Shown here: piece by piece, positions 9,360 to 20,830 of the stretch | Layout: every line of letters begins with the position of its first letter | Numbering within the stretch: position 1 is the stretch's first letter | Source: Thermomonas flagellata | GTDB lineage: Bacteria; Pseudomonadota; Gammaproteobacteria; Xanthomonadales; Xanthomonadaceae | NCBI RefSeq assembly: GCF_022419185.1 | Contig: NZ_JAJOZK010000009.1 | Span: 1 to 64,000, forward strand | Length of the DNA: 64,000 nt | Direction: 5' to 3' | Program-made: the position numbers and the translations under genes | The notes under the pieces: generated by a model | Seen by the model: the letters and a program-made list of their open reading frames with translations, nothing else | What the model was told of the DNA's origin: nothing | Database searches by the model: none

Positions 9360-9797
9360 ATGAAGCTCAACACGCTCAAGCCCGCCGAGGGCGCCCGCAC
9401 CGAACGCACCCGCGTCGGCCGCGGCATCGGTTCCGGCCTCGGCAAGACCTGCGGCCGCGGCCACAAGGGTTCGTTCGCGCGCGCCGGCAAGGGCAAGATC
9501 AAGGCCGGCTTCGAGGGCGGCCAGATGCCGATGCAGCGCCGGCTGCCGAAGATCGGCTTCCGCTCGCCGCTGGCCAAGGACACCGCCGAGGTCCTGCTGT
9601 ACCGCCTCGACAGCCTGCCGGCCGGCGAGGTCGACTTCGCCGCCCTGCGCGCCGCCGGGCTGGTGCCGAGCACCGCCAAGCGCGCCAAGGTCGTCGCCAA
9701 GGGCGAGGTCACCAAGGCCTACGTGCTGAAGGGCATCGCCGCCACCGCGGGCGCCAAGGCCGCGATCGAGGCGGCCGGCGGCAAGCTGGCGGAGTAA
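9360..9797 (+). CDS. rplO: 50S ribosomal protein L15 (uL15)
   Basis: This 145-residue protein has the Gly/Arg-rich N terminus ([20 protein letters not shown]) that threads into 23S rRNA and the [18 protein letters not shown] motif of L15. It begins 4 bases after rpmD and is followed by secY after 7 bases, the standard order. Confidence 0.98.
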   Translation: MKLNTLKPAEGARTERTRVGRGIGSGLGKTCGRGHKGSFARAGKGKIKAGFEGGQMPMQRRLPKIGFRSPLAKDTAEVLLYRLDSLPAGEVDFAALRAAGLVPSTAKRAKVVAKGEVTKAYVLKGIAATAGAKAAIEAAGGKLAE

Positions 9798-9804
9798 TCG
9801 GCGC

Positions 9805-11157
9805 ATGTCGCGAACCGCGGACGCGCTGTCGGGCCTGATGGGCGCGGGCAAGTTCACCGAACTGCGCTCGCGCCTGCTGTTCGTGATCGGCGCGCTGATC
9901 GTCTTCCGGATCGGCTGCTACATCCCGGTCCCGGGGGTCAACCCCGAGGCCATGCTGCAGCTGATGGAATCGCAGAAGGGCACCATCGTGGACATGTTCA
10001 ACATGTTCTCCGGCGGCGCCCTGCACCGGTTCAGCATCTTCGCGCTGAACGTCGTGCCCTACATCTCGGCCTCGATCGTGGTCCAGCTGATGACCCAGAT
10101 CCTGCCGAGCTGGAAGGCGATGTCCAAGGAGGGCGAGTCCGGCCGCCGCAAGATCACCCAGTACTCGCGCTACGGCGCGGTCCTGCTGGCGATCTTCCAG
10201 GCCGCGGGGATCGCGATCGCGTTGCAGCACCAGGGCGCGGCCGGCGGCATCCCGGTGGTGTACAACCCGGGTCCCGGCTTCGTCATGACCGCGGTGGTCT
10301 CGCTGACCGCCGGCACCATGTTCCTGATGTGGCTGGGCGAGCAGGTGACCGAGCGCGGCATCGGCAACGGCGTCTCGCTGATCATCTTCTCCGGCATCGT
10401 CGCCGGCCTGCCCGGCGCGGTGATCAACACCCTGCAGCAGGCCAATGCCGGCGAGATGCAGTGGATCACGGTGTTCTTCATCCTCGCCATCGTGCTCGGT
10501 TTCACCTGGTTCGTGGTGTTCATGGAGCGCGGCCAGCGCCGCATCACCGTGAACTACGCGCGCCGCCAGGGCGGGCGCGGCGCCTACATGAACCAGAGCT
10601 CGTTCCTGCCGCTCAAGCTCAACATGTCCGGCGTGATCCCGCCGATCTTCGCCTCCTCGATCATCATGTTCCCGGCGACCGCCTCGACCTGGTTCGGGCA
10701 GTCCGGCAGCGCGGCCACCACCTGGCTGCAGAAGGTCAGCCAGATGCTGGCCCCGGGCGAGCCACTGCACATGATTCTGTACGCGGCGCTGATCATCGGC
10801 TTTGCGTTCTTCTACACCGCGCTGGTATTCAATTCGCAGGAAACCGCGGACAACCTGAAGAAGTCCGGCGCGCTGATCCCGGGCATCCGCCCCGGCAAGG
10901 CGACCGCCGACTACATCGACGGGGTGCTCACGCGCCTGACCGGCGCCGGGGCGCTGTACCTGGTGCTGGTCTGCCTGCTGCCGGAGGTCATGCGCACCGA
11001 ACTGGGCACCTCGTTCTACTTCGGCGGCACCTCGCTGCTGATCGTGGTGGTGGTGGTGATGGATTTCATCGCGCAGATCCAGGCGCACCTGATGTCGCAC
11101 CAGTACGAGAGCCTGCTCAAGAAGGCCAACCTGAAGGGTGGCCTGCGCACGCGCTGA
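9805..11157 (+). CDS. secY: Preprotein translocase subunit SecY
   Basis: This 450-residue integral membrane protein has ten predicted transmembrane segments. It includes the signature [15 protein letters not shown] near the plug helix and [19 protein letters not shown] in TM2. SecY forms the protein-conducting channel with SecE and SecG and works with SecA and the ribosome. The cytoplasmic loop [19 protein letters not shown] matches the SecA/ribosome contact loop. rpmJ (L36), often found next, is absent. Confidence 0.98.
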   Translation: MSRTADALSGLMGAGKFTELRSRLLFVIGALIVFRIGCYIPVPGVNPEAMLQLMESQKGTIVDMFNMFSGGALHRFSIFALNVVPYISASIVVQLMTQILPSWKAMSKEGESGRRKITQYSRYGAVLLAIFQAAGIAIALQHQGAAGGIPVVYNPGPGFVMTAVVSLTAGTMFLMWLGEQVTERGIGNGVSLIIFSGIVAGLPGAVINTLQQANAGEMQWITVFFILAIVLGFTWFVVFMERGQRRITVNYARRQGGRGAYMNQSSFLPLKLNMSGVIPPIFASSIIMFPATASTWFGQSGSAATTWLQKVSQMLAPGEPLHMILYAALIIGFAFFYTALVFNSQETADNLKKSGALIPGIRPGKATADYIDGVLTRLTGAGALYLVLVCLLPEVMRTELGTSFYFGGTSLLIVVVVVMDFIAQIQAHLMSHQYESLLKKANLKGGLRTR

Positions 11158-11519
11158 AAGCGCGTCCCCGCCCGGCCGGAGTGCCAGGCGGCGTGGGCCT
11201 CGGGCCCGCGCTATCATGGATGGACGAACACCCGCCGGCACGGAACATACGCGTCCGTACGGCACGATGGGCGACCTGCGCAGCGGTTCCGGGCGCAGGT
11301 GGCCGGCGACCGATCCCCGCGCTGGAGGAGCGCGGGGGCGGGGCGGGGCGCAAGCCCGGCCACCGCCAGTCACCGGCCGTCGCCGGAGCATGGGCACACT
11401 CCCCATGCCGGCCGCGGCTCGCCGCGGCTTTCCTGAACTGCCGGAACCTTGCTAGAATTCCACGTTTCCCGGCGCCGTGGCCGCAAGGCCCTGCGCACAT
11501 CGTCATCGGAGATCGCCAC
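11158..11519 (+). other. Gene-free gap between secY and rpsM
   Basis: This stretch of 362 bases between the spc and alpha gene sets shows no credible gene; in particular no L36-like reading frame was recognised. It holds a 7-bp hairpin at 11388-11408 (GCATGGG / CCCATGC) and a CCGCGGC-tc-GCCGCGG hairpin just after it, followed by TAGAAT at 11453-11458. The predicted transcript start near 11465 leaves only about 55 bases before rpsM, which seems too short for the E. coli-type S4-binding pseudoknot. Confidence 0.5.
11453..11458 (+). promoter_or_regulatory. Putative -10 of the alpha operon promoter
   Basis: TAGAAT lies in the context GCTAGAAT, the same octamer found before bTHX, hutG, gltX (CGCTAGAAT) and, on the other strand, tdh. 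The -35 is poor. It would drive rpsM-rpsK-rpsD-rpoA independently of secY. Confidence 0.45.
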
Positions 11520-11876
11520 ATGGCGCGTATTGCAGGCGTCAACCTGCCTGCCCAGAAGCACGTCTGGGTCGGGCTGCAAAGCATCTACGGCATCGGCCGT
11601 ACCCGTTCCAAGCAGGTTTGCGAAGCGGCGGGCGTGAATGCGTCCACCAAGATCCGCGACCTCACCGAGCCCGAGGTCGAGCGCCTGCGCGCCGAGGTCG
11701 GCAAGTTCGTGGTCGAGGGCGACCTCCGCCGCGAGGTCGGCATGGCGATCAAGCGCCTGATGGACCTGGGCTGCTACCGCGGCCTGCGCCACCGCCGCGG
11801 CCTGCCGGTGCGCGGCCAGCGCACCCGCACCAACGCGCGCACCCGCAAGGGCCCGCGCAAGGCCATCAAGAAGTAA
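11520..11876 (+). CDS. rpsM: 30S ribosomal protein S13 (uS13)
   Basis: This 118-residue protein begins [20 protein letters not shown] and has the helix-two-turn-helix [15 protein letters not shown] and the basic C-terminal tail ([16 protein letters not shown]) that touches P-site tRNA. S13 forms bridges B1a and B1b. ATG 11520 follows GGAGATCGCC. The frame is open far upstream, but only this part resembles S13. Confidence 0.98.
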   Translation: MARIAGVNLPAQKHVWVGLQSIYGIGRTRSKQVCEAAGVNASTKIRDLTEPEVERLRAEVGKFVVEGDLRREVGMAIKRLMDLGCYRGLRHRRGLPVRGQRTRTNARTRKGPRKAIKK

Positions 11877-11891
11877 AGGGAACCTGAGACC

Positions 11892-12287
11892 ATGGCCAAG
11901 CCGGCTGCCGCCACCAAGACCAAGAAGAAGGCCAAGCGCGTCGTCACCGACGGCATCGCGCATGTCCACGCTTCGTTCAACAACACCATCGTCACCATCA
12001 CCGACCGCCAGGGCAACGCGCTGAGCTGGGCGACCTCGGGCGGCGCGGGCTTCCGCGGCTCGCGCAAGTCCACCCCGTTCGCGGCGCAGGTCGCCGCCGA
12101 GAAGGCTGGCAAGGCCGCGCTCGACTACGGCGTGAAGTCGCTGGAAGTGCGCATCAAGGGCCCGGGCCCGGGGCGCGAATCGGCCGTGCGTTCGCTCAAC
12201 GCGGTCGGCTACAAGATCCTCAACATCATCGACGTGACGCCGATCCCGCACAACGGGTGCCGTCCGCCGAAGAAGCGTCGCGTCTGA
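11892..12287 (+). CDS. rpsK: 30S ribosomal protein S11 (uS11)
   Basis: This 131-residue protein has [20 protein letters not shown] and the C-terminal [18 protein letters not shown] signature. S11 forms part of the platform and the mRNA exit region. It begins 15 bases after rpsM, and rpsD follows after 19 bases. Confidence 0.98.
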   Translation: MAKPAAATKTKKKAKRVVTDGIAHVHASFNNTIVTITDRQGNALSWATSGGAGFRGSRKSTPFAAQVAAEKAGKAALDYGVKSLEVRIKGPGPGRESAVRSLNAVGYKILNIIDVTPIPHNGCRPPKKRRV

Positions 12288-12306
12288 CGCGCGGGAGCAC
12301 ACCAAC

Positions 12307-12936
12307 ATGGCTCGTTACATCGGTCCCACCTGCAAGCTCGCGCGCCGCGAAGGCGCCGACCTGTCCCTGAAGTCGCCCGCGCGTGCGCTGGACTCCAAGT
12401 GCAAGCTGGAGCAGAAGCCAGGCCAGCACGGCCCGAACGCGCGCAAGGGCAAGCTGTCCGACTACGCCACCCAGCTGCGCGAGAAGCAGAAGGTCAAGCG
12501 CATCTACGGCCTGCTCGAGCGCCAGTTCCGCAACTACTACAAGAAGGCCTCCAACCGCAAGGGCAACACCGGCGAGAACCTGCTGCAGATGCTGGAGACC
12601 CGCCTGGACAACGTCGTTTACCGGATGGGCTTCGCCGTCACCCGCCCGGCCGCCCGCCAGCTGGTCAGCCACCGCGGCGTGCTGGTCAACGGCAAGCCGG
12701 TCAACCTACCGTCCTACGCGGTCAAGGCCGGCGACGCCATCACCCTGTCCGACAAGGCCAAGGCGCAGCTGCGGGTCAAGGAGTCGCTGACCCTTGCCCA
12801 GCAGATGGACCTGTCGCCGTCGTGGGTCGAGGTCGATGCCGACAAGTTCAGCGGCGTGTTCAAGGCGGTGCCCGACCGTGCCGACCTGCCGGCCGACATC
12901 AACGAAGCGCTGATCGTCGAGCTGTACTCGAAGTAA
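12307..12936 (+). CDS. rpsD: 30S ribosomal protein S4 (uS4)
   Basis: This 209-residue protein has the [18 protein letters not shown]-like segment followed by the S4 RNA-binding motif ([20 protein letters not shown]). S4 starts small-subunit assembly and in E. coli represses the alpha operon. The N-terminal region holds single cysteines only, so this is a zinc-free S4. Confidence 0.98.
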   Translation: MARYIGPTCKLARREGADLSLKSPARALDSKCKLEQKPGQHGPNARKGKLSDYATQLREKQKVKRIYGLLERQFRNYYKKASNRKGNTGENLLQMLETRLDNVVYRMGFAVTRPAARQLVSHRGVLVNGKPVNLPSYAVKAGDAITLSDKAKAQLRVKESLTLAQQMDLSPSWVEVDADKFSGVFKAVPDRADLPADINEALIVELYSK

Positions 12937-12991
12937 GCCATTGCCACCGCCCCCGGTATCCGGATGCCGGGGGCCGACGGAGACACCACGA

Positions 12992-13990
12992 ATGACGGTT
13001 ACCGCCACCCAAGTGCTGCGCCCGCGCGCGCCGCAGATCGAGCGCATCACCCAGAACCGCGCCAAGGTCGTGATCGAGCCCCTGGAGCGCGGTTACGGCC
13101 ACACCCTCGGCAACGCCCTGCGCCGGGTGCTGCTGTCCTCGATCCCGGGCTTTGCCATCACCGAGGTCGAGATCGACGGCGTCCTGCACGAGTACACCAC
13201 GGTCGAGGGCATGCGCGAGGACGTGCTCGAGGTCCTGCTGAACCTCAAGGACGTGGCCATCCGCATGCACAGCGGCGAGTCCGACACCCTCGAGCTCAAG
13301 AAGCAGGGTCCGGGCGTGGTCACCGCCGGCGACATCAAGACCAGCCACAACGTCGAGGTGCTCAACCCCGACCACGTGATCGCCACCCTGACCAAGGACG
13401 TGGCGCTGAACATGCGCCTGACCATCCAGCGCGGCTTCGGCTACCAGCCGGCCGCCGCGCGCCGCCGCCCGGACGAGGAGGCCCGCGCAATCGGCCGGCT
13501 GGTGCTGGACGCCTCGTTCTCGCCGGTCCGCCGCGTCGCTTACGCGGTCGAGGCTGCGCGCGTCGAGCAGCGCACCGACCTCGACAAGCTGGTGCTGGAG
13601 ATCGAGACCAACGGCACCATCGACGCCGAGGAGGCGGTGCGCACCGCCGCCGACATCCTCACCGACCAGCTGTCGGTGTTCGGCGACTTCACCCACCGCG
13701 AGCGCGGCAGCAAGCCGCAGCAGGCGCCGGGCGTGGACCCGCTGCTGCTGCGCCCGATCGACGACCTCGAGCTGACCGTGCGCTCGGCCAACTGCCTGAA
13801 GGCCGAGAGCATCTACTACATCGGCGACCTCATCCAGAAGACCGAGGTCGAGCTGCTCAAGACCCCGAACCTCGGCAAGAAGTCGCTGACCGAGATCAAG
13901 GAGGTGCTGGCGCAGCGCGGGCTCGCGCTGGGCATGAAGCTCGACAACTGGCCGCCGGCCGGCATCGCCAGCCACGGCATGCTGGGCTGA
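12992..13990 (+). CDS. rpoA: RNA polymerase alpha subunit
   Basis: This 332-residue protein has the N-terminal assembly domain with the family stretch [21 protein letters not shown] linker leads to the C-terminal domain ([18 protein letters not shown], then [13 protein letters not shown]), which binds UP elements and activators. The start is ATG 12992, after ACGGAGA, with family-like sequence from there. It is 55 bases after rpsD and is followed by a 200-base hairpin-rich gap before rplQ. Confidence 0.98.
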   Translation: MTVTATQVLRPRAPQIERITQNRAKVVIEPLERGYGHTLGNALRRVLLSSIPGFAITEVEIDGVLHEYTTVEGMREDVLEVLLNLKDVAIRMHSGESDTLELKKQGPGVVTAGDIKTSHNVEVLNPDHVIATLTKDVALNMRLTIQRGFGYQPAAARRRPDEEARAIGRLVLDASFSPVRRVAYAVEAARVEQRTDLDKLVLEIETNGTIDAEEAVRTAADILTDQLSVFGDFTHRERGSKPQQAPGVDPLLLRPIDDLELTVRSANCLKAESIYYIGDLIQKTEVELLKTPNLGKKSLTEIKEVLAQRGLALGMKLDNWPPAGIASHGMLG

Positions 13991-14001
13991 GGCGTACTTC
14001 C

Positions 14002-14106
14002 GCGCGGCGGGGCCGGCCACCCCGGTCCGCCGCGCCCGCCCGCCGCGAGGCGGGCCATGCCGACGGGCCGTCCGGCCCGCGGCGCGCCGGCCATGGACGG
14101 GCCGGC
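14002..14106 (+). repeat. Four consecutive hairpins between rpoA and rplQ
   Basis: The inverted repeats are: 14002-14010 with 14027-14035 (9 bp, GCGCGGCGG arms); 14034-14040 with 14049-14055 (7 bp, GCCCGCC arms); 14064-14070 with 14073-14079 (7 bp, CGGGCCG arms); and 14086-14092 with 14100-14106 (7 bp, GCCGGCC arms). No T-run follows any of them. They may stall transcription, mark RNA processing or guard mRNA ends, setting L17 expression apart from that of rpoA. Confidence 0.5.
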
Positions 14107-14190
14107 TTCGGGCCAGCGTAGCCCACTGCAACAACGCCGGGATGGCGACAGCGACGTACAGCGTTCCAACATTCCACCAGGAGTTCCGCC

Positions 14191-14562
14191 ATGCGCCACC
14201 AGAAAGCCGGTCGCAAGTTCAACCGCACCAGCGCCCACCGCCAGTCGATGCTGTCCAACATGGCGGCCTCGCTGTTCAAGAACGAGATCATCCGCACCAC
14301 CCTGCCCAAGGCCAAGGAGCTGCGCCGGGTCGCGGAGCCGCTGATCACCCTGGCCAAGACCGACGGCGTGGCCAACCGCCGCTTGGCGTTCGCGCGCCTG
14401 CGCGACAAGGAAGCGGTGGGGACCCTGTTCACCGTGCTGGGTCCGCGCTACGCGCAGCGCCCGGGTGGCTACCTGCGCATCCTCAAGTGCGGGTTCCGCG
14501 CCGGCGACAATGCGCCGATGGCCTACGTCGAGCTGGTGGACCGCCCGCAGGCCGAGGCCTGA
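14191..14562 (+). CDS. rplQ: 50S ribosomal protein L17 (bL17)
   Basis: This 123-residue protein begins [20 protein letters not shown] and has the [10 protein letters not shown] motif and ends with the [14 protein letters not shown] stretch typical of bL17. It is the last gene of the alpha set. CAGGAG lies upstream of the ATG, and a strong terminator follows. Confidence 0.98.
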   Translation: MRHQKAGRKFNRTSAHRQSMLSNMAASLFKNEIIRTTLPKAKELRRVAEPLITLAKTDGVANRRLAFARLRDKEAVGTLFTVLGPRYAQRPGGYLRILKCGFRAGDNAPMAYVELVDRPQAEA

Positions 14563-14608
14563 GCCAAGTCCCCCTGCACCTGCGCCTGCGCGCAGGGCGG
14601 CGATACGC

Positions 14609-14634
14609 AACCCCGGGCCCGGCCCGGGGTTTTG
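14609..14634 (+). terminator. Intrinsic terminator of the ribosomal gene cluster
   Basis: AACCCCGGG (14609-14617) pairs with CCCGGGGTT (14623-14631) around a 5-base loop and runs straight into TTTT. This is the clear end of the rpoA-rplQ transcript and lies about 80 bases before the dsbB promoter. Confidence 0.8.
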
Positions 14635-14712
14635 CGTTTGATCCGGCCCGCGCCACGCGCGATCGGCGCTGCGCCGAGGGATGCCGGGGTGTCGCCTGCC
14701 ATCGCCCTGGCC

Positions 14713-14718
14713 CATAAT
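14713..14718 (+). promoter_or_regulatory. Putative -10 of dsbB
   Basis: CATAAT lies 26 bases before ATG 14745, the same distance seen for several other genes here. The -35 is not recognisable. It follows the rplQ terminator, as expected for a new transcription unit. Confidence 0.4.
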
Positions 14719-14744
14719 CGGCCGACTCCGTGCCCGGGCTGCCG

Positions 14745-15263
14745 ATGAATCCGTTCCGCTGGTCGTTCCGCACCCAGTTCCTGCTGGGGTTTGCCGTCTG
14801 CGCCGGGCTGATCGCCTATGCCCTGTACCTGCAGCTGGTGCAGCAGCTGCAGCCGTGCCCGTTCTGCATCTTCCAGCGCCTGAGCTACGCGGCGCTCGGC
14901 GTGGTGTTCCTCGCCGGTGGGTTGCTGGCGCCGCGCGCGGCGGGCGCACGCCGCGCCTGGGCGGTGCTCGCGCTGTTGCCGGCCCTGGTCGGCATGGGCT
15001 ATGCCGGCCGCCATGTCTGGGTGCAACTGCACCCGCCGCCGCTGCCCAGTTGCGGGCCGGGGCTGAACTTCCTGGTCGAACAGCATTCCTGGCTAGGTGC
15101 GGCGCGCCGCGTGCTGCAGGCGACCGGCGACTGCAGCAATATCGACTGGAGCTTCCTCGGCCTGACCATGCCGATGTGGTCGCTGCTGTGGTTCGTGCTG
15201 TTGGCGGCCTGGGCGCTGCTGGCCGGCTGGCGCGCGCGCCCGGGATACCGGTTCCGGCGGTAA
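14745..15263 (+). CDS. dsbB: Disulfide bond formation protein DsbB
   Basis: This 172-residue inner-membrane protein has four transmembrane helices. The first periplasmic loop holds Cys38-Pro-Phe-Cys41 and the second holds Cys103 and Cys130, matching the two redox pairs of E. coli DsbB (41/44 and 104/130). It reoxidises DsbA and passes electrons to quinone; the quinone-side arginine is likely in the CIFQR segment. ATG 14745 ([10 protein letters not shown]) is preferred over GTG 14730. It stands alone after the ribosomal cluster. Confidence 0.95.
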   Translation: MNPFRWSFRTQFLLGFAVCAGLIAYALYLQLVQQLQPCPFCIFQRLSYAALGVVFLAGGLLAPRAAGARRAWAVLALLPALVGMGYAGRHVWVQLHPPPLPSCGPGLNFLVEQHSWLGAARRVLQATGDCSNIDWSFLGLTMPMWSLLWFVLLAAWALLAGWRARPGYRFRR

Positions 15264-15272
15264 CGGTTGCAG

Positions 15273-15309
15273 CCGCGCGGTACGCGCGGGATGATGCGAC
15301 GCATCATCC
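15273..15309 (+). promoter_or_regulatory. Two adjoining palindromes upstream of the DAHP synthase
   Basis: CCGCGCG (15273-15279) pairs with CGCGCGG (15283-15289) around GTA. Overlapping its end by one base, GGATGATGCG (15289-15298) and CGCATCATCC (15300-15309) form a perfect palindrome around a single A. The second ends 17 bases before the ATG of the next gene. The perfect symmetry suggests a dimeric repressor site or an RNA hairpin controlling translation. It does not resemble the known TrpR or TyrR sites. Confidence 0.5.
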
Positions 15310-15326
15310 TCGCAGAGCCTGCCCGC

Positions 15327-16715
15327 ATGTCATCCGCGCTGCCCTTGATCCGTCCGTCCGCCGCCGCCGACTGGGCGCCGGACAGCTGGCGCGCGCGCCC
15401 GGCCCTGCAGCTGCCGCAGTACCCGGATGCCGCGGCGCTCGCGCGCGCGCAGGAGGAACTGCGCGGCCTGCCGCCGCTGGTGACCTCGTGGGAGATCCTC
15501 GCGCTCAAGCAGCAGATCGCCGAGGCCCAGGAGGGCCGCCGCTTCCTGCTGCAGGGCGGGGATTGCGCCGAGAGCTTCGCCGACTGCACCTCGTCGGTGA
15601 TCTCCAACCGGCTCAAGGTGCTGCTGCAGATGAGCCTGGTGCTGGTGCACGGGCTGAAGCTGCCGGTGGTCCGCGTCGGGCGCTTCGCCGGCCAGTACGC
15701 CAAGCCGCGCTCGGCCGACACCGAGACGATCGACGGCGTGACCTTGCCCTGCTACCGCGGCGACATGGTCAACGCGCCGGAGTTCAGCGCCGCCGCGCGC
15801 ACGCCCGACCCGCAGCGCATGGTGCGCGCGCATGCGCGCTCGGCGATGACCATGAACTTCGTGCGCGCGCTGATCGACGGCGGCTTCGCCGACCTCCACC
15901 ACCCCGAGTACTGGGACCTGGCGTGGGTGCGGCATGCGCCGCTCGCGCACGAGTACCAGCGCATGGTCGGCGCGATCGGCGATGCGGTGCGGTTCATGGA
16001 GACCCTCGCCGGCGGCCAGGTGCACAACATCAACCGGGTCGATTTCTACACCTCGCACGAGGCGCTGCTGCTGCCCTACGAGGAGGCGCTCACCCGCCAG
16101 GTCCCGCGCCAGCACGGCTGGTTCAACCTGTCCACCCACTACCCGTGGATCGGCATGCGCACCGCCGCGCTGGACGGCGCGCACGTGGAGTACTTCCGCG
16201 GCATCCGCAACCCGATCGCGCTCAAGCTCGGGCCGTCGGTCGGGGTCGACCAGCTGCTGCGCCTGATCGACGTGCTCAACCCGGACGACGAACCCGGCCG
16301 GCTGGCGCTGATCCACCGCCTGAGCGCGGCCAGCATCGGCGAGAAGCTGCCGCCGCTGCTGGAGGCGGTCAAGCGCGAGGGGCGGCGCGTGCTGTGGGTG
16401 TGCGACCCCATGCACGGCAACACCGAATCCACCCGCAACGGCTACAAGACCCGCCGCTTCGACAACATCCGCAGCGAGCTGGAGCAGGCGTTCGACATCC
16501 ATGCCGCGTGCGGCACCCGCCTGGGCGGCGTGCACCTGGAGTTGACCGGCGAGAACGTCACCGAGTGCCTGGGCGGGGCGCGCGAGCTGACCGAGCTCGA
16601 CCTGCAGCGCGCCTACCGCACCACCGTGGACCCGCGCCTCAACTACGAGCAGGCATTGGAGATCGCGATGCTGATCGTGCGCAAGCACGGCCAGCTCGCC
16701 GCCGCCGCCGGCTGA
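15327..16715 (+). CDS. aroG: Class II 3-deoxy-7-phosphoheptulonate synthase
   Basis: This 462-residue enzyme joins phosphoenolpyruvate and erythrose 4-phosphate, the first step of aromatic amino acid synthesis. It is of the plant-like class II type: LLQGGDCAESFADC, VGRFAGQYAKPRS, STHYPWIGMRT and CDPMHGNT carry the conserved metal and substrate residues, including the early cysteine. The start MSSALPLIRPS fits family length; an in-frame ATG at 15291 lies inside the palindrome. It converges on the amidase gene with 15 bases between stops. Confidence 0.93.
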   Translation: MSSALPLIRPSAAADWAPDSWRARPALQLPQYPDAAALARAQEELRGLPPLVTSWEILALKQQIAEAQEGRRFLLQGGDCAESFADCTSSVISNRLKVLLQMSLVLVHGLKLPVVRVGRFAGQYAKPRSADTETIDGVTLPCYRGDMVNAPEFSAAARTPDPQRMVRAHARSAMTMNFVRALIDGGFADLHHPEYWDLAWVRHAPLAHEYQRMVGAIGDAVRFMETLAGGQVHNINRVDFYTSHEALLLPYEEALTRQVPRQHGWFNLSTHYPWIGMRTAALDGAHVEYFRGIRNPIALKLGPSVGVDQLLRLIDVLNPDDEPGRLALIHRLSAASIGEKLPPLLEAVKREGRRVLWVCDPMHGNTESTRNGYKTRRFDNIRSELEQAFDIHAACGTRLGGVHLELTGENVTECLGGARELTELDLQRAYRTTVDPRLNYEQALEIAMLIVRKHGQLAAAAG

Positions 16716-16730
16716 GCCGGCGCGCGGCGG

Positions 16731-18353
16731 TCACGGCAGCGGCGCGTAGGCCACCGTCGGCAACAGCTTGGGCGGCCGCCGCGCGCGGCTGGCCTGCTCA
16801 TAGGCATAGGCCAGTTCGATCAGGCGCGGTTCGCTCCAGGCGGTGCCCATGAACACGATCCCGACCGGCAGGCCGTGCACCTGGCCCATCGGCACGGTGA
16901 TGCTGGGATAGCGCGCGACCGCGGCCACGCCGTAGCCGGCGCCGGTGAAGTGGTCGCCGTTGATCCAGTCGATCGGCCACGCCGGGGACATCGCCGGCGC
17001 CACCAGCGCATCCAGCTTGTGCTGGCGCAGGGCGGCGTCGATCCCCTCCGGCCCGGCCAACCGGCGCGCGGCGTCGCGCGCGCGCCGATAGGCCGGCTCG
17101 GTCAGCGGCCCCTTGGCCTGCGCCTGCTCGAACAGCTCTTGGCCGAAGTAGGGCATTTCCTGCGCGGCATGCGCCTTGTTGTAGGCGATCAGGTCCGCCA
17201 GCGTCTTGTACGGGGTGTCGGCGCCGGCCAGGTAGCGGTTCAGGCCGTCCTTGAACTCGTACAGCAGCACGTCCATCTCCGGCGCGTCCCAGCGCCGGAA
17301 GCTGGGCAGGCGGGCGTCCACCACGGTGGCGCCGGCGGCCTTGAGCGCCGCGACCGCGCGCTCGAACTGGGCATCGGTGTCCGGGTGGTAGCCCATGAGC
17401 TGGCGCAGCACGCCGATCCGCGCACCCTTGAGGGCGTCGGCCTTCAGGTGCGCGGTGTAGTCGATCGGGGTCGGGTCCTTGCGCTCGCCGGCGGCAGGAT
17501 CGGCGGGGTCGGGCGCGGCGATCGCGGTCAGCAGCGCGGCCGCGTCGGCCACGCTGCGCGCCATCGGGCCGGCGGTGTCCTGCGAGACCGAGATCGGGAT
17601 GATGCCGCTGCGGCTGACCAGGCCGACGGTCGGCTTGATGCCGACCAGCGCGGCCACCGCCGAGGGGCAGATGATGCTGCCGTCGGTCTCGGTGCCGATC
17701 CCGGCGGCGGCGAGGTTGGCCGCGACCGCGGTGCCGGTGCCGGAACTGGAGCCGCACGGATTGCGGTCGAGCGCGTAGGGGTTCTTGGTCTGCCCGCCGC
17801 GGCCGCTCCAGCCGGAGCTGGAGCGGGTGGAACGGAAGTTGGCCCATTCCGACAGGTTGGTCTTGCCCAGGATCACCGCGCCGGCCGCGCGCAGGCGCGC
17901 GACCAGGAAGGCATCGGCCTTGGGGCGGTGGTCGGCCAGCGCCAGGGAGCCTGCGGAATTGGCCATCGGGGTGGCGTCGATGTTGTCCTTGAGCAGCACC
18001 GGGATGCCGTGCAGCGGGCCGCGGGGTTTGCCGGCCTGGCGCTCGGCGTCCCGCGCCTCGGCCTCCTTCAAGGCGTCCGGATTGAGCTCGATCACCGCGT
18101 TCAGCCGTGGCCCGGCGCGGTCGATCGCGGCGATGCGGTCGAGGTAGGCCTGGACCAGCGCGCGGCTGGTGAGCGTGCCGGCGGCCATCTTCGCCTGCAG
18201 GTCGGCGATGCTGGCCTCCTCGAACGCGAATGCGGGCTGCGCTGCCGCCGCCGGCGTGGCGGCGGGCTTGGCCGCGGGTGGCGCAGGCGGCGTGGCGGGC
18301 TGGCAGGCGGCCAGCAGCAGGGTGCAGGCGAGGGCGAGCGGCAGGCGGCGCAT
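16731..18353 (-). CDS. Amidase-signature lipoprotein
   Basis: This 540-residue amidase (AS family) has a lipoprotein signal peptide ending LAAC (Cys17) and an Ala/Pro-rich linker, so it is probably anchored in the envelope. The AS triad is visible as the Lys in VLLKDNIDATPMANSAG, the cis-Ser in NPCGSSSGTGTAVAAN and the nucleophile Ser in GTETDGSIICPSA. The substrate cannot be read from sequence; relatives cleave small or peptide amides. It lies downstream of typA and the DUF2127 gene on the same strand. ATG 18353 was chosen for its signal peptide, although the frame stays open upstream. Confidence 0.88.
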   Translation of the reverse strand: MRRLPLALACTLLLAACQPATPPAPPAAKPAATPAAAAQPAFAFEEASIADLQAKMAAGTLTSRALVQAYLDRIAAIDRAGPRLNAVIELNPDALKEAEARDAERQAGKPRGPLHGIPVLLKDNIDATPMANSAGSLALADHRPKADAFLVARLRAAGAVILGKTNLSEWANFRSTRSSSGWSGRGGQTKNPYALDRNPCGSSSGTGTAVAANLAAAGIGTETDGSIICPSAVAALVGIKPTVGLVSRSGIIPISVSQDTAGPMARSVADAAALLTAIAAPDPADPAAGERKDPTPIDYTAHLKADALKGARIGVLRQLMGYHPDTDAQFERAVAALKAAGATVVDARLPSFRRWDAPEMDVLLYEFKDGLNRYLAGADTPYKTLADLIAYNKAHAAQEMPYFGQELFEQAQAKGPLTEPAYRRARDAARRLAGPEGIDAALRQHKLDALVAPAMSPAWPIDWINGDHFTGAGYGVAAVARYPSITVPMGQVHGLPVGIVFMGTAWSEPRLIELAYAYEQASRARRPPKLLPTVAYAPLP

Positions 18354-18421
18354 GGGCGGCTCCGGGCGGTCAGGCCCGCAGGATTGCGCGTCGCGCGCGC
18401 GCGGGCAAGCCCGCAGGGGCT

Positions 18422-18901
18422 TCAGTGGCGGCGTCTTCGCCAGAGGTCGCGCGCCAGGGCGTACACCACCACCAGGTTGATGATCAGCACCGCTGCCGAC
18501 AACCAGCCCGGATGGCGCAGCAGGGCACCGACGTCCAGCGGCAGGTACAGCGCCGCCGAGATCAGGCCCAGCCACGAGCCCCAGGCGCGCGCGCGCCACA
18601 GGCCCCAGGCTTCGGCGAAGCGCAGGGCCGCGTAGCCGATCAGGAACAGCGCCGTCATGTGCACCGCATGCGGGTTGATCGCATCCAGCAGATGCGCGAT
18701 CGGGCCGCGCTCCGGGTGCAGGTGCAGCCGCCAGGTCAGCACCCGGATCGCATGCCGGATCCAGTCCGGCCCGAGCAGTTCCAGCCCGCTGGCGGACGCC
18801 AGCGCCAGCGCGCCCTTGAACGCCTCGAACAGCGCGATCAGGTGCAGCCCGGGGTGGTGCCGGGGATCCGGATCGTAGCCGCGGGGCGGGGCGGGAGACA
18901 T
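18422..18901 (-). CDS. DUF2127 family membrane protein
   Basis: This 159-residue protein has about four hydrophobic segments ([51 protein letters not shown] and [17 protein letters not shown]), matching the DUF2127 family as I recall it. The function is unknown. It starts 13 bases after the typA stop, so it probably shares the typA transcript; the amidase follows after 68 bases. Confidence 0.75.
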   Translation of the reverse strand: MSPAPPRGYDPDPRHHPGLHLIALFEAFKGALALASASGLELLGPDWIRHAIRVLTWRLHLHPERGPIAHLLDAINPHAVHMTALFLIGYAALRFAEAWGLWRARAWGSWLGLISAALYLPLDVGALLRHPGWLSAAVLIINLVVVYALARDLWRRRRH

Positions 18902-18914
18902 CGCCGGGATCCGG

Positions 18915-20771
<1,857 letters not shown>

Positions 20772-20830
20772 GCGGGCGGGCGCCGGATGCGGGGCAGGCC
20801 AGGCGCGGAAGATCGTGGGGGCAAGCCCGC

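Noticed and set aside
16875-18635. Plus-strand frame opposite the amidase gene
   Set aside because: The minus-strand amidase has a lipoprotein signal and a complete catalytic triad; the plus frame is His/Arg/Gly-rich noise.
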